A DNA stretch of 62,634 nt from Stutzerimonas nosocomialis (GCF_005876855.1 NZ_QLAE01000029.1:1-62634), one strand, 5' to 3'. Numbered from the stretch's first letter, positions 38,507-47,957 are shown. The notes: generated from the sequence alone by a model not told the origin. Numbers and translations are program-made.

Positions 38507-38731
38507 ATGCAGCACTACGAGGTCATCAGCCGGGACAGCGATCGCTGGGTCTTGCGCGAGGAGGGCGATGCACGCGCCCTGATCGAAGCGTCCAGTCGCG
38601 ACGACATCCTGGCCGAGACGCGCGACTACATGAAGCTGCGGACCGCGGTGGTCAAGGTCTACGAGAACGGCCAGGTCGTCGAAGAGCACCACTACCCCCA
38701 GGAGCAGAATCCGCGCCAGACCGGGGGATAA
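38507..38731 (+). CDS. DUF2188 family small protein
   Basis: 74 residues, hydrophilic. MQHYEVISRDSDRWVLREEGDARAL and a later VVKVYENGQVVEEHHYP fit the DUF2188 pattern (a small beta-rich domain with a conserved W and a closing Y-x-x-G), of unknown function and often found near stress genes. AGGAGA lies six bases before the ATG. It is divergent from the KGG pair, which might suggest shared stress control, and convergent with the glycerate kinase gene 15 bases away. Confidence 0.75.
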   Translation: MQHYEVISRDSDRWVLREEGDARALIEASSRDDILAETRDYMKLRTAVVKVYENGQVVEEHHYPQEQNPRQTGG

Positions 38732-38746
38732 GGCGCCCGTTCCGGT

Positions 38747-40012
38747 TCACCGGGGCAGGACGATGATCGCGCGAAAGTCGTTGACGTTGGTGCGCGTCGG
38801 CCCGGTGACCACCAGCGCGTCGAGGCGGGCGAAGTAGCCATAGCCATTGTTGTTGGCCAGTTCGGCGGCGGCATCGAGCCCTAGTGCCTGGCCCTGCGCA
38901 TGGGTTTGTGGCGTCATGATGGCGCCGGCATTGTCTTCCGAACCGTCGATCCCGTCCGTATCGCCGGCCAGCGCATAAACGCCGTCCAGGCCCGCCAGGT
39001 TCTCGGTCAGGCTGAGCAGGAATTCGGCGTTGCGCCCGCCGCGCCCATCGCCGCGAACGGTCACGGTGGTCTCGCCGCCGGACAGGATCACGCAGGGCGC
39101 CGCCAACGGTTGCCCGTGCAGCACGATCTGCCGGGCGATGCCGGCGTGGACCTTGGCGACTTCCCGCGATTCGCCCTCAAGGTCTCCGAGTATCAGGGGC
39201 GTCAGCCCCGCCTGGCGGGCGAGGGCGGCTGCGGCCTCCAGCGACTGCTGGGGCGTCGCGATCAGCTGGAAGTGGCTTCGCGACAGGTACGGATCGCCCG
39301 GCTTGAGCGTCTCCGAACGTCGGTCCTCGAGCCAGGCGCGCACGTTCGGCGGCACCTCGATGGCGTAGCGGGCGAGGATGGCCAGGGCATCGGCGGAGGT
39401 CGTCGGGTCCGCGACCGTCGGGCCGGAGGCGATCACCGTGGGCTCGTCGCCCGGTACGTCGGAGATCGCATAGGTATACAGGCTGGCCGGCCAGCAGGCC
39501 CGGGCCAGGCGGCCGCCCTTGATGGCCGACAGGTGCTTTCGCACGCAGTTCATCTCGTCGATGGCGGCGCCGCTGCGCAGCAGGGCCTTGTTGATCGCCT
39601 GCTTGTCGGCCAGCGTGATGCCTTCGGCCGGCAGGGCCAGCAGCGATGAGCCGCCCCCTGACAGCAGGAAGATCACCTTGTCGGTGTCCTTCAGGCCGCT
39701 GACCAGTTCGAGCACGCGGCGGGCGACCCGCTCGCCGGCATCGTCCGGGACCGGGTGCGAGGCCTCGACCACTTCGATCCGGCTGCACGGCGCGCCGTGT
39801 CCGTAGCGGGTGACCACCAGCCCGTGGAGCTCACCTTCCCAGCATGCTTCGATGGCCTGTGCCATGGCGGCGGCGGCCTTGCCGGCGCCGATGACGATGG
39901 CGCGGCCGCTGCGATCGGCGGGCAGGTGGGGAGCCAGGGTGGTTCGCGGGTGGGCGGCCTCGATGGCGGCGTCGAAGAGTTCGCGAAGCAGGCGGTGCGG
40001 GTCGAGGGTCAT
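38747..40012 (-). CDS. Glycerate 2-kinase, MOFRL type (TtuD/GckA-like)
   Basis: 421 residues. VIGAGKAAAAMAQAIE is the N-terminal Rossmann-like signature, FLLSGGGSSLLALPAEG the glycine-rich loop, and the C-terminal MOFRL domain has LSGGETTVTVRGDGRGGRNAEFLLSL and AGDTDGIDGSEDNAGA. The family was once annotated as hydroxypyruvate reductase but makes 2-phosphoglycerate from glycerate. This would recover carbon from glyoxylate made by the purine genes downstream, via tartronate semialdehyde, if the other enzymes are present elsewhere. GGAG lies six bases before the ATG. Confidence 0.9.
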   Translation of the reverse strand: MTLDPHRLLRELFDAAIEAAHPRTTLAPHLPADRSGRAIVIGAGKAAAAMAQAIEACWEGELHGLVVTRYGHGAPCSRIEVVEASHPVPDDAGERVARRVLELVSGLKDTDKVIFLLSGGGSSLLALPAEGITLADKQAINKALLRSGAAIDEMNCVRKHLSAIKGGRLARACWPASLYTYAISDVPGDEPTVIASGPTVADPTTSADALAILARYAIEVPPNVRAWLEDRRSETLKPGDPYLSRSHFQLIATPQQSLEAAAALARQAGLTPLILGDLEGESREVAKVHAGIARQIVLHGQPLAAPCVILSGGETTVTVRGDGRGGRNAEFLLSLTENLAGLDGVYALAGDTDGIDGSEDNAGAIMTPQTHAQGQALGLDAAAELANNNGYGYFARLDALVVTGPTRTNVNDFRAIIVLPR

Positions 40013-40138
40013 GGAGGCTCCGAGTCATTGTTATGGCCGCAGGGCGACGGGTGGTGTCCAGCGTTCTGCGATTGTTGCCGATATTAAGAGCGAATGGGCG
40101 ATGCGATCAGTGGTGGCGATGCGCCAGTCGAAAAGTGG

Positions 40139-40144
40139 TAAAAT
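40139..40144 (+). promoter_or_regulatory. Candidate extended -10 upstream of the FimV-like gene
   Basis: TGG-TAAAAT (40136-40144) has the TGn extension plus a good -10, about 115 bases before the ATG. No good -35 is seen, as is common for extended -10 promoters. Confidence 0.35.
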
Positions 40145-40260
40145 GTGAACTGCGTCTCGTCAGGTCCACCGCTGGCGTTGCGTTCGAATCACCGGAATGT
40201 CCGCAGTTGTCGATGCCTGGTCCTCAGGTGGCGCCATGACGGCATTGGAGAAAGCTTGAT

Positions 40261-42135
40261 ATGGCGCGCTCGATCTCTTCCCTCATCTGTCTGCTGGCCG
40301 CACTCGGCGTTCCGTCCGCGGCCTCCGCCCTGGGCATGGGTGAGATCAGGTTGCACTCGGCGCTGCATCAGCCGCTCGAGGCCGAGATCGAGTTGCTCGA
40401 CGTCCAGGGGCTGGACGCTTCCGACCTCAAGGTGAAGCTGGCCGCGCCGAGCGTGTTCGCCCGTTCGGGTGTCGACTACCCGCAGCACCTGATGGATCTG
40501 CGTTTCGCCACCCGGCTGAGTGGCCGCGACGGCAGCATCCGGGTCACCACCTCGGCTCCGGTTCGCGAGCCCTATCTGAACTTCATCGTCGAACTGGTCC
40601 GCCCGAACGGGACGCTGCTGCGCGAATATACCGTGCTGCTCGATCCGGTCGAAACCATGGCGGCCTGGGCGCCGCCGACCCAGCCGGTGGCGTCCGTTCG
40701 CCCGCCGGCTGAAACGCCACCCGTGGCGCGCGAGCCCGCTGCGCCGGTGTCCCAGGCTGCCCCGGTGGTGCCTGCGGCGTTGCGCGGCCAGCGCTACCAG
40801 GTGCAGCCCGGCGACAGCCTCTGGCTCATCGCCCGGCGTCTGGACGTCGGGGGCGGCGCGGCGAGCACCGAGCGCCTGGTTCGCGATATCCATGCGCTCA
40901 ATCCGCAGGCCTTCGCCGCGGGCGACCAGTCTCGCCTGCTGTCGGGTACCAGCCTGCTGCTGCCCGATCGGATCGAGCTTGGCGAGTCGACGATGGCGGC
41001 CGAGCGCTCCGCGCAGCCGGCCGTCACGCAAGCCGTCGACACGACGCCGGCTGCCGATGATCGGATCGAGCAGCTGTGGGCCGAGCAGCGCGAGCTCGAC
41101 GAGCAGGTGGCGATCGAGCAGGGCGTGCGCGATGACCTGCGTGAGCAGATCCAGGCGTTCCAGACGCGCCTCGATGAGCTGATGAGCCAGGTCGAGGAGC
41201 GGGACAGGCAACTGATCCAGCTGACCCAGCAGCTGGTCGAGGCCCGCCGGGCGGCCGCGCCGCCGGTCGTACAGCCCGCTGCGCCAGTGGTCGTGACACC
41301 GCCGGCGGCTGCCGATGATCTCCTGGCCGACTGGCGACTCTGGGGCGTGGCTGCCGTCCTGCTGCTGGCGCTGGGCGGTCTGTTCTGGCGTCTGCGCCGC
41401 TCGGACGAACCGGAGCCCGAGTCGTTTTCCGCGCCGGCCGGCGCCTGGCCGGCGACGCAGGCCGATGCCCTCGATGAGTCGAGCGAGGTCGACCGGTTCG
41501 ACGCGCCCGTGGTCCCGCCCGAACAGCCGGTTCCGGCGGCCGAAGCCGTTGCCGCCGCGTCGGAGCCGGTCGCGTCCAGGGCGCTCACGGCCGGCAGCGA
41601 CGCGCTGGATGCGGCTTGTCTGTACATGGCCTACGGGCGCTACAAGCAGGCCCGCCACACGCTGGAGGCCGCGTTGGCGAACGAGCCGAACCGCAGCGCG
41701 ATGCGCCTGAAGTTGCTGGAAGTGCTGAGCGAACTGGGTGACGGCCCGGCCTTTGCCCAGGAACTGGCGCGGGCACGCGAGCTGGGGATCGGCGAGGCGC
41801 AGCTGCAGGTGATTCCGGCTCCGGTCAGCCTGCCGGCGCTGGACGCGGTGCTCGAGCCGCCGAAGCAGGACAAGGCCGAAGAGACCGAGTACATCGGCCT
41901 GGACCTGGACAGCTTTTCGCTGGATGCCGACTGGGACCTGATCAGCCCGTTCAGGCCCTCGGCAGGGAAGCGCAAGGCGGCGGACGAGCCGGTGGAGGAA
42001 CTCGACTTCAGCTCCAACCTGCGTGAGCTGCCCGAGGTGCTGGAGCTCGACGAGATGACGGAATTCTTCAGTGAAACCGCTCCGGACGAGGCTGACGCCC
42101 CGCCGCAGGATGCTCCGGTCGCGCGCCGCGCGTAA
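40261..42135 (+). CDS. FimV/HubP-like LysM membrane protein (short paralogue)
   Basis: 624 residues. A signal peptide (about 1-23), the FimV N-terminal domain (about 24-135, LGMGEIRLHSALHQPLEAEIEL is typical), a Pro/Ala linker, a LysM peptidoglycan-binding domain (about 178-235, YQVQPGDSLWLIARRL), a coiled coil (about 265-325), one membrane helix (about 359-378), and an acidic cytoplasmic tail with TPR-like helices (LDAACLYMAYGRYKQARHTLEAAL, about 440). FimV proteins organise type IV pili and cell poles. This one is well short of canonical FimV (about 900 residues) and not beside asd/truA, so it is probably a paralogue with its own job. Confidence 0.82.
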   Translation: MARSISSLICLLAALGVPSAASALGMGEIRLHSALHQPLEAEIELLDVQGLDASDLKVKLAAPSVFARSGVDYPQHLMDLRFATRLSGRDGSIRVTTSAPVREPYLNFIVELVRPNGTLLREYTVLLDPVETMAAWAPPTQPVASVRPPAETPPVAREPAAPVSQAAPVVPAALRGQRYQVQPGDSLWLIARRLDVGGGAASTERLVRDIHALNPQAFAAGDQSRLLSGTSLLLPDRIELGESTMAAERSAQPAVTQAVDTTPAADDRIEQLWAEQRELDEQVAIEQGVRDDLREQIQAFQTRLDELMSQVEERDRQLIQLTQQLVEARRAAAPPVVQPAAPVVVTPPAAADDLLADWRLWGVAAVLLLALGGLFWRLRRSDEPEPESFSAPAGAWPATQADALDESSEVDRFDAPVVPPEQPVPAAEAVAAASEPVASRALTAGSDALDAACLYMAYGRYKQARHTLEAALANEPNRSAMRLKLLEVLSELGDGPAFAQELARARELGIGEAQLQVIPAPVSLPALDAVLEPPKQDKAEETEYIGLDLDSFSLDADWDLISPFRPSAGKRKAADEPVEELDFSSNLRELPEVLELDEMTEFFSETAPDEADAPPQDAPVARRA

Positions 42136-42164
42136 GCGCCGGTAGTGACTCGGTCGGGCGTATC

Positions 42165-42815
42165 TCAGCCAGCCGCACCTCCGCCGGCCACACCTCCGCC
42201 GGCCGCACCCTCCTGCACCTCGCAGCCTTTGATCACCATGCGGATGAGGGTGTCGGCCGCCGCTTCGTAGTCGGCGTCGTCCAGCGAGGCCTTGCCGGTG
42301 ACGCTGGAGATCTGCCAGTCGAAATCGGCATAGGTCTGGGTCGCCGCCCAGATGCTGAAGAGCAGGTGACTGGGGTCGACCTTGGCCATCAGCCCCTCGT
42401 CGATCCAGCCCTGAATCCGCGCAATGTTATGGCTCGCCTGGGCGTTCAGCTGCGCGACCCGCTCGGGCGACAGGTGGGGCGCGCCGTGCATGATTTCGTT
42501 GGCGAATACCTTGGAAGCACAGGCGTGCTCGCGGGAGATGCGGATCTTGGTGCGGATGTAGGCGCGTAGCACCTCGGCGGGGCGGCCCGGCTGGTTGAAC
42601 GGGCTGGAGGCCTGCAGCAGCGGCTCGATGATGCTTTCCAGCACCTCGCGGTAGAGCCGCTCCTTCGACTTGAAGTAGTAGTAGACGTTGGGCTTGGGCA
42701 GTCCGGCGCGCTGGGCGATGTCGCTGGTCTTGGTCGCGGCGAAGCCCTTTTCCGCGAACTCTTCACTGGCCGCGCGCAGGATCAGTTCCCGGTTGCGTTC
42801 GCGAATGCTGCTCAT
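42165..42815 (-). CDS. TetR-family regulator, RutR-like
   Basis: 216 residues. The N-terminal helix-turn-helix (FAEKGFAATKTSDIAQRAGLPKPNVYYYFKSKERLY) is of the TetR/RutR type and the C-terminal half fits the YcdC/RutR ligand domain (ADFDWQISSVTG). RutR in E. coli senses uracil and thymine and tunes purine and pyrimidine breakdown. Beside the purine genes, it may sense a base here too, but that is inference. The C-terminus ends in a Gly/Ala-rich tail coded by a repeated 15-base unit (about 42171-42205). Confidence 0.85.
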   Translation of the reverse strand: MSSIRERNRELILRAASEEFAEKGFAATKTSDIAQRAGLPKPNVYYYFKSKERLYREVLESIIEPLLQASSPFNQPGRPAEVLRAYIRTKIRISREHACASKVFANEIMHGAPHLSPERVAQLNAQASHNIARIQGWIDEGLMAKVDPSHLLFSIWAATQTYADFDWQISSVTGKASLDDADYEAAADTLIRMVIKGCEVQEGAAGGGVAGGGAAG

Positions 42816-43015
42816 TGGGCGAAGTCCCTGCCTCGGCTGCCGGATCGAAGCGGCATGCTAGCACCGGCCTCTCGGGCCTCTCAAGTGAGCCAAAACGGTG
42901 CGCCAGAGAGGCGCATGCCGTCCGGTTCTCTGAACGAAGACGGCCCCGGGCAGTCGACTTAACTGGCAGGCCGCAAACATGGCGGCCGTTAGGTTCGATA
43001 CCCGAGGAGGAAAAG

Positions 43016-43468
43016 ATGGATACCAAAGATACGATCTCTGTACTCAACGACCTGATCGAAACCAGCAAAGACGGTGAGAAGGGCTTTCGCGAGTGCGCCG
43101 AAGACCTGAAGAGCCCGCAGCTCAAGACCACCATGCTCCAGCGCGCCCAGGACTGCGCCAGTGCGGCGGCCGAGCTTCAGCAGCTGGTCCGTTCGCTCGG
43201 CGGCGACCCGGAAACCAGCACCAGCATGAGTGGCGACATGCACCGTCGCTGGGTGGACCTGAAGTCCATGCTCACCGGCAAGGACGACGAGGCGATTCTC
43301 AACGAGTGCGAGCGTGGCGAAGACGTGGCGCTCAAGAGCTATCGCAAGGCGCTGGAAAAGGACCTGCCGGCCGACGTACGCGCCGTGGTGGAAAAACAGC
43401 TGCAGGGCGTGCAGCGCAACCACGATCAGGTCAAGGCGCTGCGTGACGCGGCGCGCGCCGCCAGCTGA
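43016..43468 (+). CDS. DUF2383 (PA2169-type) four-helix-bundle protein
   Basis: 150 residues, all helical by pattern: VLNDLIETSKDGEKGFRECAEDL opens the ferritin-like DUF2383 domain. Family members are small helical-bundle proteins, some induced in stress or stationary phase, with no known reaction. AGGAGGAAAAG gives a very strong ribosome binding site. It is divergent from the TetR gene (200 bases between them), so the TetR protein may control it. A strong terminator follows. Confidence 0.85.
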   Translation: MDTKDTISVLNDLIETSKDGEKGFRECAEDLKSPQLKTTMLQRAQDCASAAAELQQLVRSLGGDPETSTSMSGDMHRRWVDLKSMLTGKDDEAILNECERGEDVALKSYRKALEKDLPADVRAVVEKQLQGVQRNHDQVKALRDAARAAS

Positions 43469-43482
43469 TCGCGACGGCACGC

Positions 43483-43515
43483 AAAAAAAACGCCGGCCCT
43501 GGGGCCGGCGTTTTT
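43483..43515. terminator. Bidirectional terminator between DUF2383 and puuD
   Basis: A-run, CGCCGGCC (43491-43498), loop CTGG, GGCCGGCG (43503-43510), T-run. It stops DUF2383 to the right and puuD to the left. Confidence 0.92.
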
Positions 43516-43570
43516 CGTTCCAGGAACGCTTCGGCAAGCGGCCCCCGTGTGTCGACGCCCAACGCGCCCG

Positions 43571-44803
43571 TCAGTCGATGGGCGCGCCCTGGTCGATCCA
43601 GGCGCCGAGCAGGTCGCGTTCCTCCTGGGTCATCTGGGTGATGTTGCCGAGCGGCATGATCTGGCTCGCGACGGACTGGGCGTGGATCTTGGCGGCCTGC
43701 TGGCGCATCTGCTCGGGGGTATCGAGCATCACCCCGCCGGGTGCGGCGCTGAACAGCGGGCTGGTCGGATTCGCCGAATGGCAGACGGTGCAGCGCTCAT
43801 GGATGACCTCGCTCACCTGGGCAAAACCTTGCGCGCCGGGACGGGCGCCCGCTTGGTGCTCGATGCTCTGCCGCTCGGGCGTGGTCGTCGGCAGGTTGGG
43901 TGCGCTCTGGCGGTTGGGCGCGCTGACGAAGGCCAGGCTGATCATCCCCACCGCCGCCACCGGCAACGCCCAGGCGAACCGCTGGCTGTTGTGGCGGGTG
44001 TTGAAGTAGTGCCGGACCAGCACGGCGAGGACCGAGATCGCCGCCAGGATCAGCCAGTTGTAGCGGCTACCGTAGGTGCTCGGGAAATGGTTGCTGATCA
44101 TGATGAACAGCACCGGCAGGGTGAAATAGTTGTTGTGGCGCGAGCGCAGCAGCCCCTTGGCGGGCAGCGTCGGATCGGGTTCGCGCTTTTCCTCGATGGC
44201 GCGCACCAGCGCACGCTGGGCCGGCATGATGATGCGAAACACGTTGCCGACCATGATGGTGCCGATCAGCGCGCCGACGTGAATGTAGGCCGCGCGCCCG
44301 CTGAACAGCTGCGAATAGCCCCAGGCGGCCGCGACGATCAGGCCGAACAGCACGAGCCCGAGCAGGCCGGGGCGCTTGCCCAGCGGCGAGTCGCAGAGCA
44401 GGTCGTAAACGAACCAGCCGGCGATCAGGGAGGCGAAGCCGATTGCCACGGCCATCGCCGGGCTCAGGTCGCTGCCCGGCGCGACGAGGTAGAGCGCCGG
44501 GTTGAGGTAGTAGACGACGGTCAGCAGGGCCACGCCCGAGAGCCAGGTCGAATAGGCTTCCCATTTGAACCAGTGCAGGGTTTCCGGCATTCGCTCGGGG
44601 GCGAGCTTGTACTTTTCCAGGTGATAGATGCCGCCGCCGTGGATCGCCCACAGGTCGCCGGAGAGCCCGTCCCGGGGGGTGGCCCGGTTGAGGTTGTTTT
44701 CCAGCCAGACGAAATAGAACGAGGCGCCGATCCAGGCGATACCGACGATCATGTGTATCCAGCGGATCGTCAGGTTCAGCCATTCGGTGAGATGTGCTTC
44801 CAC
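43571..44803 (-). CDS. puuD: Membrane urate oxidase PuuD with cytochrome c domain
   Basis: 410 residues. Eight or so membrane helices in the first 300 (MEAHLTEWLNLTIRWIHMIVGIAWIGASFYFVWLENNL is the DUF989 start), then a linker and a C-terminal haem c domain with CTVCH. PuuD oxidises urate to 5-hydroxyisourate and passes electrons to the respiratory chain rather than making peroxide (established for the family). It starts with GTG at 44803, with AAAGGG nine bases upstream. Last gene of the puuE-uraD-alc-allA-puuD run; the next step is HiuH, divergent further right. Confidence 0.94.
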   Translation of the reverse strand: MEAHLTEWLNLTIRWIHMIVGIAWIGASFYFVWLENNLNRATPRDGLSGDLWAIHGGGIYHLEKYKLAPERMPETLHWFKWEAYSTWLSGVALLTVVYYLNPALYLVAPGSDLSPAMAVAIGFASLIAGWFVYDLLCDSPLGKRPGLLGLVLFGLIVAAAWGYSQLFSGRAAYIHVGALIGTIMVGNVFRIIMPAQRALVRAIEEKREPDPTLPAKGLLRSRHNNYFTLPVLFIMISNHFPSTYGSRYNWLILAAISVLAVLVRHYFNTRHNSQRFAWALPVAAVGMISLAFVSAPNRQSAPNLPTTTPERQSIEHQAGARPGAQGFAQVSEVIHERCTVCHSANPTSPLFSAAPGGVMLDTPEQMRQQAAKIHAQSVASQIMPLGNITQMTQEERDLLGAWIDQGAPID

Positions 44804-44853
44804 GGTTGCTTACCCTTTGCTGCGGCCGCCGCCGCGTGATTCGTGCGACCCGC

Positions 44854-45369
44854 TCAGTGCGCGCCCTGGTGTTGCGGGTCGAGCCGCATCAGCTGGTCGT
44901 CGTCGAAGAAGTGCTCGTCGCAGTTGTTGCCCGCGCCGCTGCGATCGACCACCAGAAAGTCGTCTTCCGGCGCCAGCGCCAGTATCGGGTGGTGCCAGAC
45001 GCCGAGGTGGTAGTTCACTCCCTGGCTGCCATCGGCGAGGAAGGCGCGTACCTGGTCGGGCTGCGGCAGGTCGCCGGCGGGCGCCACCACCACCAGGAAC
45101 GGCCTGCCGTGCAGCGGCACGAACGCCTGGCTGCCCAGCGGGTGGCGTTCGAGCATGCGCACCGTCAGCGGCATGGGCAGCGCCTGGGCGCGGAAGATGC
45201 TGATGATCGCCCGGTCCTCGGGCCGTGCCGTCTGCACGCTGGCCAGTTGGTGATAACGGCGGGTCGAGCCGTTGTTGATCATGAAGTAGTCGCTGCCGGC
45301 GGTTTCGATCACATCGCCGAAAGGGGCGAAGGCGTCCTTGGTCAACGGCTCTATCTGAAGTGTGCGCAT
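44854..45369 (-). CDS. allA: Ureidoglycolate lyase
   Basis: 171 residues. MRTLQIEPLTKDAFAPFGDVIE and the cupin-like core (HPLGSQAFVPLHGRPFLVVVAP, then GVWHHPILAL) mark AllA. It splits ureidoglycolate to glyoxylate and urea, the last step of the pathway. I took the ATG at 45369 because the protein aligns from there; it has no strong ribosome binding site. It lies 80 bases after the allantoicase stop and 50 before puuD. Confidence 0.94.
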   Translation of the reverse strand: MRTLQIEPLTKDAFAPFGDVIETAGSDYFMINNGSTRRYHQLASVQTARPEDRAIISIFRAQALPMPLTVRMLERHPLGSQAFVPLHGRPFLVVVAPAGDLPQPDQVRAFLADGSQGVNYHLGVWHHPILALAPEDDFLVVDRSGAGNNCDEHFFDDDQLMRLDPQHQGAH

Positions 45370-45449
45370 GCGGGTGGGGCTCGTTGCAGGATGGGAGGGC
45401 AGGCCGCGGAATGGGGCCGTGCCCATCCGCAGCTTGCTGGACGAAGGCC

Positions 45450-46445
45450 TTACTTAGCCAGCCTGCCGAACAGGCGCAGGCGGCTGACGCCACCGTCGGG
45501 GAAGATGTTCAGCCGTACGTGGGTGATCGGGCCGAGGGGTTTGATCTGCTCGGCGAACGCGTGCTCCTGGTGCATCTCGAGCTTCTGGCTCGGTAGCAGC
45601 TCGCGCCAGAACAGGCTCTGGGTTTCGATCTGGCTGTCGGTGCCGCCCTTCACATAGGCCGCCTGGATCGAGCAGCTGTCCGGGTAGTTGCCCTTGAAGT
45701 GCAGGGTGTCGACGACGATCTTCTCGATTTCGCCCGGGTGCCCGAGGGCGATGATCACCCAGTCGTTGCCCGGTGTGCGGCGGCGTGCGGTTTCCCAGCC
45801 GTCGCCCATGTTCACGCCGCGGCCGGGGGTGAGCAGGTTGCTGATGCTGCCGTAGTGCTCGTCGGAACAGGCCAGCGCCCGCCCGCCGTTGAGGGCCGAG
45901 GCGAGGTCCAGTGGCTCGCCGGCATCGACCGCCGACCAGTCGCGGTAGGGAATGCCGTACACGCGCAGCCGCGCGATACCGCCGTCCGGGTAGATGTTGA
46001 AGCGCAGGTGGGTGTAGGGCTGGCCATCGTCGATGGCGTGGTAGTGATGGCTGTTGCCCTGCAGCTCGACGGCGGGAAGCACCTCGGTCCACTGGGTCTG
46101 CTCGTCCGGATCGCCATCCTTGACGAAGCAGGCTTCGAGCGAGGCGGACGGCGGGTAGTTTCCGGTGAAGAAACTGGTGTCGATGTCCACGCCCTTGATC
46201 GAGCCCGGGACGCCCAGGCGGATGACCGCATGGTCGTAGCCTTCGAAGCGCTTGCGCCGTGATTCCCAGCCGTCCATCCACTTGCCGTTGTCGTCGAACA
46301 CGCCTTCCTTCCACACCGGCGCGGTGGGCTGCAGCATGCGGTCGACCGCGGCGAACCAGTCATCGGTGACATGGATGGCCTTGGTACCCAGCCGGGCATC
46401 GGCCAGGTTGACGTATTTTTCGAAGGGTGCGGCGTAGGTTTTCAT
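45450..46445 (-). CDS. alc: Allantoicase
   Basis: 331 residues made of two repeats of the same jelly-roll-like domain: the pair [11 protein letters not shown] / [10 protein letters not shown] and the pair [21 protein letters not shown] / [21 protein letters not shown] show the duplication clearly. The enzyme hydrolyses allantoate to ureidoglycolate and urea. AAGGCAG precedes the ATG. It lies 37 bases after the uraD stop in the same operon. Confidence 0.96.
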   Translation of the reverse strand: MKTYAAPFEKYVNLADARLGTKAIHVTDDWFAAVDRMLQPTAPVWKEGVFDDNGKWMDGWESRRKRFEGYDHAVIRLGVPGSIKGVDIDTSFFTGNYPPSASLEACFVKDGDPDEQTQWTEVLPAVELQGNSHHYHAIDDGQPYTHLRFNIYPDGGIARLRVYGIPYRDWSAVDAGEPLDLASALNGGRALACSDEHYGSISNLLTPGRGVNMGDGWETARRRTPGNDWVIIALGHPGEIEKIVVDTLHFKGNYPDSCSIQAAYVKGGTDSQIETQSLFWRELLPSQKLEMHQEHAFAEQIKPLGPITHVRLNIFPDGGVSRLRLFGRLAK

Positions 46446-46482
46446 CGGTATCTGCCTTGAAGGGGTGAAGGACCGGTGCAGG

Positions 46483-46998
46483 TCAGAGCGCCTGCAGACG
46501 AAACAGGGCGATCTTGTTGATTTCGGCCAGGGCGCGAGCGAACTCCTGCTCCGGCGTGTTGTGCAGGCGCTGCTCGAAGGCTTCGAGGATCTGGTAACGA
46601 TCGCTGCCCTTGACCGCCATGATGAAGGGGAAGCCGAAGCGGGCCTTGTAGGCCTCGTTCAGTTCGGTGAAGCGGGCGAACTCTTCGGGGCTGCACTCAT
46701 GGATGCCGGCACCGGCCTGTTCTGCGGTGGACGCGGCAGTGAGTTCGCCGCGTACGGCGGCCCTGCCGGCGAGATCCGGGTGCGCCTGGATCAGCGCGAG
46801 CTGCTCGTCGCGTCCGGCGGCGAGCATCGCCTGGGACATGCGCACATGCATGATCTCGACATCGTCCAGCGTGTCGTCCACGCCCGCGCCGTAGACGGTT
46901 TCGGCCACCCAGGGCGAGTGTTCGTAGATGTCGGCGAAGGCGGCGACGAAGGTGTCGCGGTCCATCTGGCTGGGCGTGAGGGTCTTGAATCGGTTCAT
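46483..46998 (-). CDS. uraD: OHCU decarboxylase
   Basis: 171 residues, all helical. [26 protein letters not shown] is the signature of the family and [12 protein letters not shown] the conserved core motif. It turns 2-oxo-4-hydroxy-4-carboxy-5-ureidoimidazoline into S-allantoin. The start codon overlaps the puuE stop by four bases (ATGA), with AGGAG inside puuE, so translation is coupled. Confidence 0.95.
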   Translation of the reverse strand: MNRFKTLTPSQMDRDTFVAAFADIYEHSPWVAETVYGAGVDDTLDDVEIMHVRMSQAMLAAGRDEQLALIQAHPDLAGRAAVRGELTAASTAEQAGAGIHECSPEEFARFTELNEAYKARFGFPFIMAVKGSDRYQILEAFEQRLHNTPEQEFARALAEINKIALFRLQAL

Positions 46999-47924
46999 TG
47001 GCCGCGCTCCTGGAACGGGTGGGTGGCATGCCAGTGCCGGGCGATATCCACGCGGCGCGCGAACCAGACCTGCTCGTGCCCCTTGGCATACTCGATGAAG
47101 CGCTGCAGCGCGGCCAGCCGCGCCGGACGGCCGAGCAGGCGACAGTGCATGCCGATGGACAGCATTTTCGGCGCGCCTTGCGTACCTTCGGCGTAGAGCA
47201 CGTCGAAGGCGTCCTTGAGGTATTCGTAGAAATCGTCGCCCTTGTTGAAGCCTTGCACCTGGGTGAAACGCATGTCGTTGGTGTCCAGCGTGTAGGGAAT
47301 CACCAGGTGCGGGCGTTGCGCGCTGCTCTGCGGGTCCCAGTAGGGCAGGTCGTCGTCGTAGGTGTCCGAGTCGTAGAGAAAACCGCCCTCTTCACGCACC
47401 AGGCGGCGGGTGTTCGGGCTGGTGCGGCCGGTGTACCAGCCGAGCGGCCGCTCGCCGGTCAGCTCGGTGAGGATGCGTACGGCTTCGCGCAGGTGCTCGC
47501 GTTCCCGGGCCTCATCCATGTACTGGTAGTCGATCCAGCGCAAGCCGTGGCTGCAGATCTCGTGGCCGTCGGCGACCATGGCGCGGATGACGTCCGGATG
47601 GCGCTGTGCGGCCATCGCCACGGCAAAGATCGTCAGGGGAATCCGGTGCTTCCTGAACAGCTTCAGCAGGCGCCAGACCCCGGCGCGGCTGCCGTATTCG
47701 TAGAGCGACTCCATGCTCATGTTGCGCACGCCCTGCAGCGGCTGCGCGGCGACCATTTCGGAGAGGAAGGCCTCCGATTCGCTGTCGCCATGCAGAACGT
47801 TGCGCTCGCCGCCTTCCTCGTAATTGAGCACGAACGACAGCGCGATACGGGCCTCGCCCGGCCAGTGCGGATGGGGCGGGGTGTCGGCATAGCCGATGAG
47901 GTCACGGGGGTAATCGGCGCTCAC
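46995..47924 (-). CDS. puuE: Allantoinase PuuE (polysaccharide deacetylase fold)
   Basis: 309 residues with the NodB/polysaccharide-deacetylase fold (SHGLRWIDYQ, GWYTGRTSPNTRRLV), the metal-independent type of allantoinase found in pseudomonads. It opens the allantoin ring to allantoate. It starts with GTG at 47924, eight bases after AAGGA. First gene of the five-gene operon. A TTGTATACAA palindrome lies 34 bases upstream. Confidence 0.94.
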   Translation of the reverse strand: MSADYPRDLIGYADTPPHPHWPGEARIALSFVLNYEEGGERNVLHGDSESEAFLSEMVAAQPLQGVRNMSMESLYEYGSRAGVWRLLKLFRKHRIPLTIFAVAMAAQRHPDVIRAMVADGHEICSHGLRWIDYQYMDEAREREHLREAVRILTELTGERPLGWYTGRTSPNTRRLVREEGGFLYDSDTYDDDLPYWDPQSSAQRPHLVIPYTLDTNDMRFTQVQGFNKGDDFYEYLKDAFDVLYAEGTQGAPKMLSIGMHCRLLGRPARLAALQRFIEYAKGHEQVWFARRVDIARHWHATHPFQERGQ

Positions 47925-47957
47925 GGTCGGGTCCTTGGTCGGCGATGCGGTGAAAGA

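Noticed and set aside
40033-40239. A 68-codon plus-strand frame before the FimV-like gene.
   Set aside because: It begins in the divergent promoter region with no ribosome binding site and no family resemblance.
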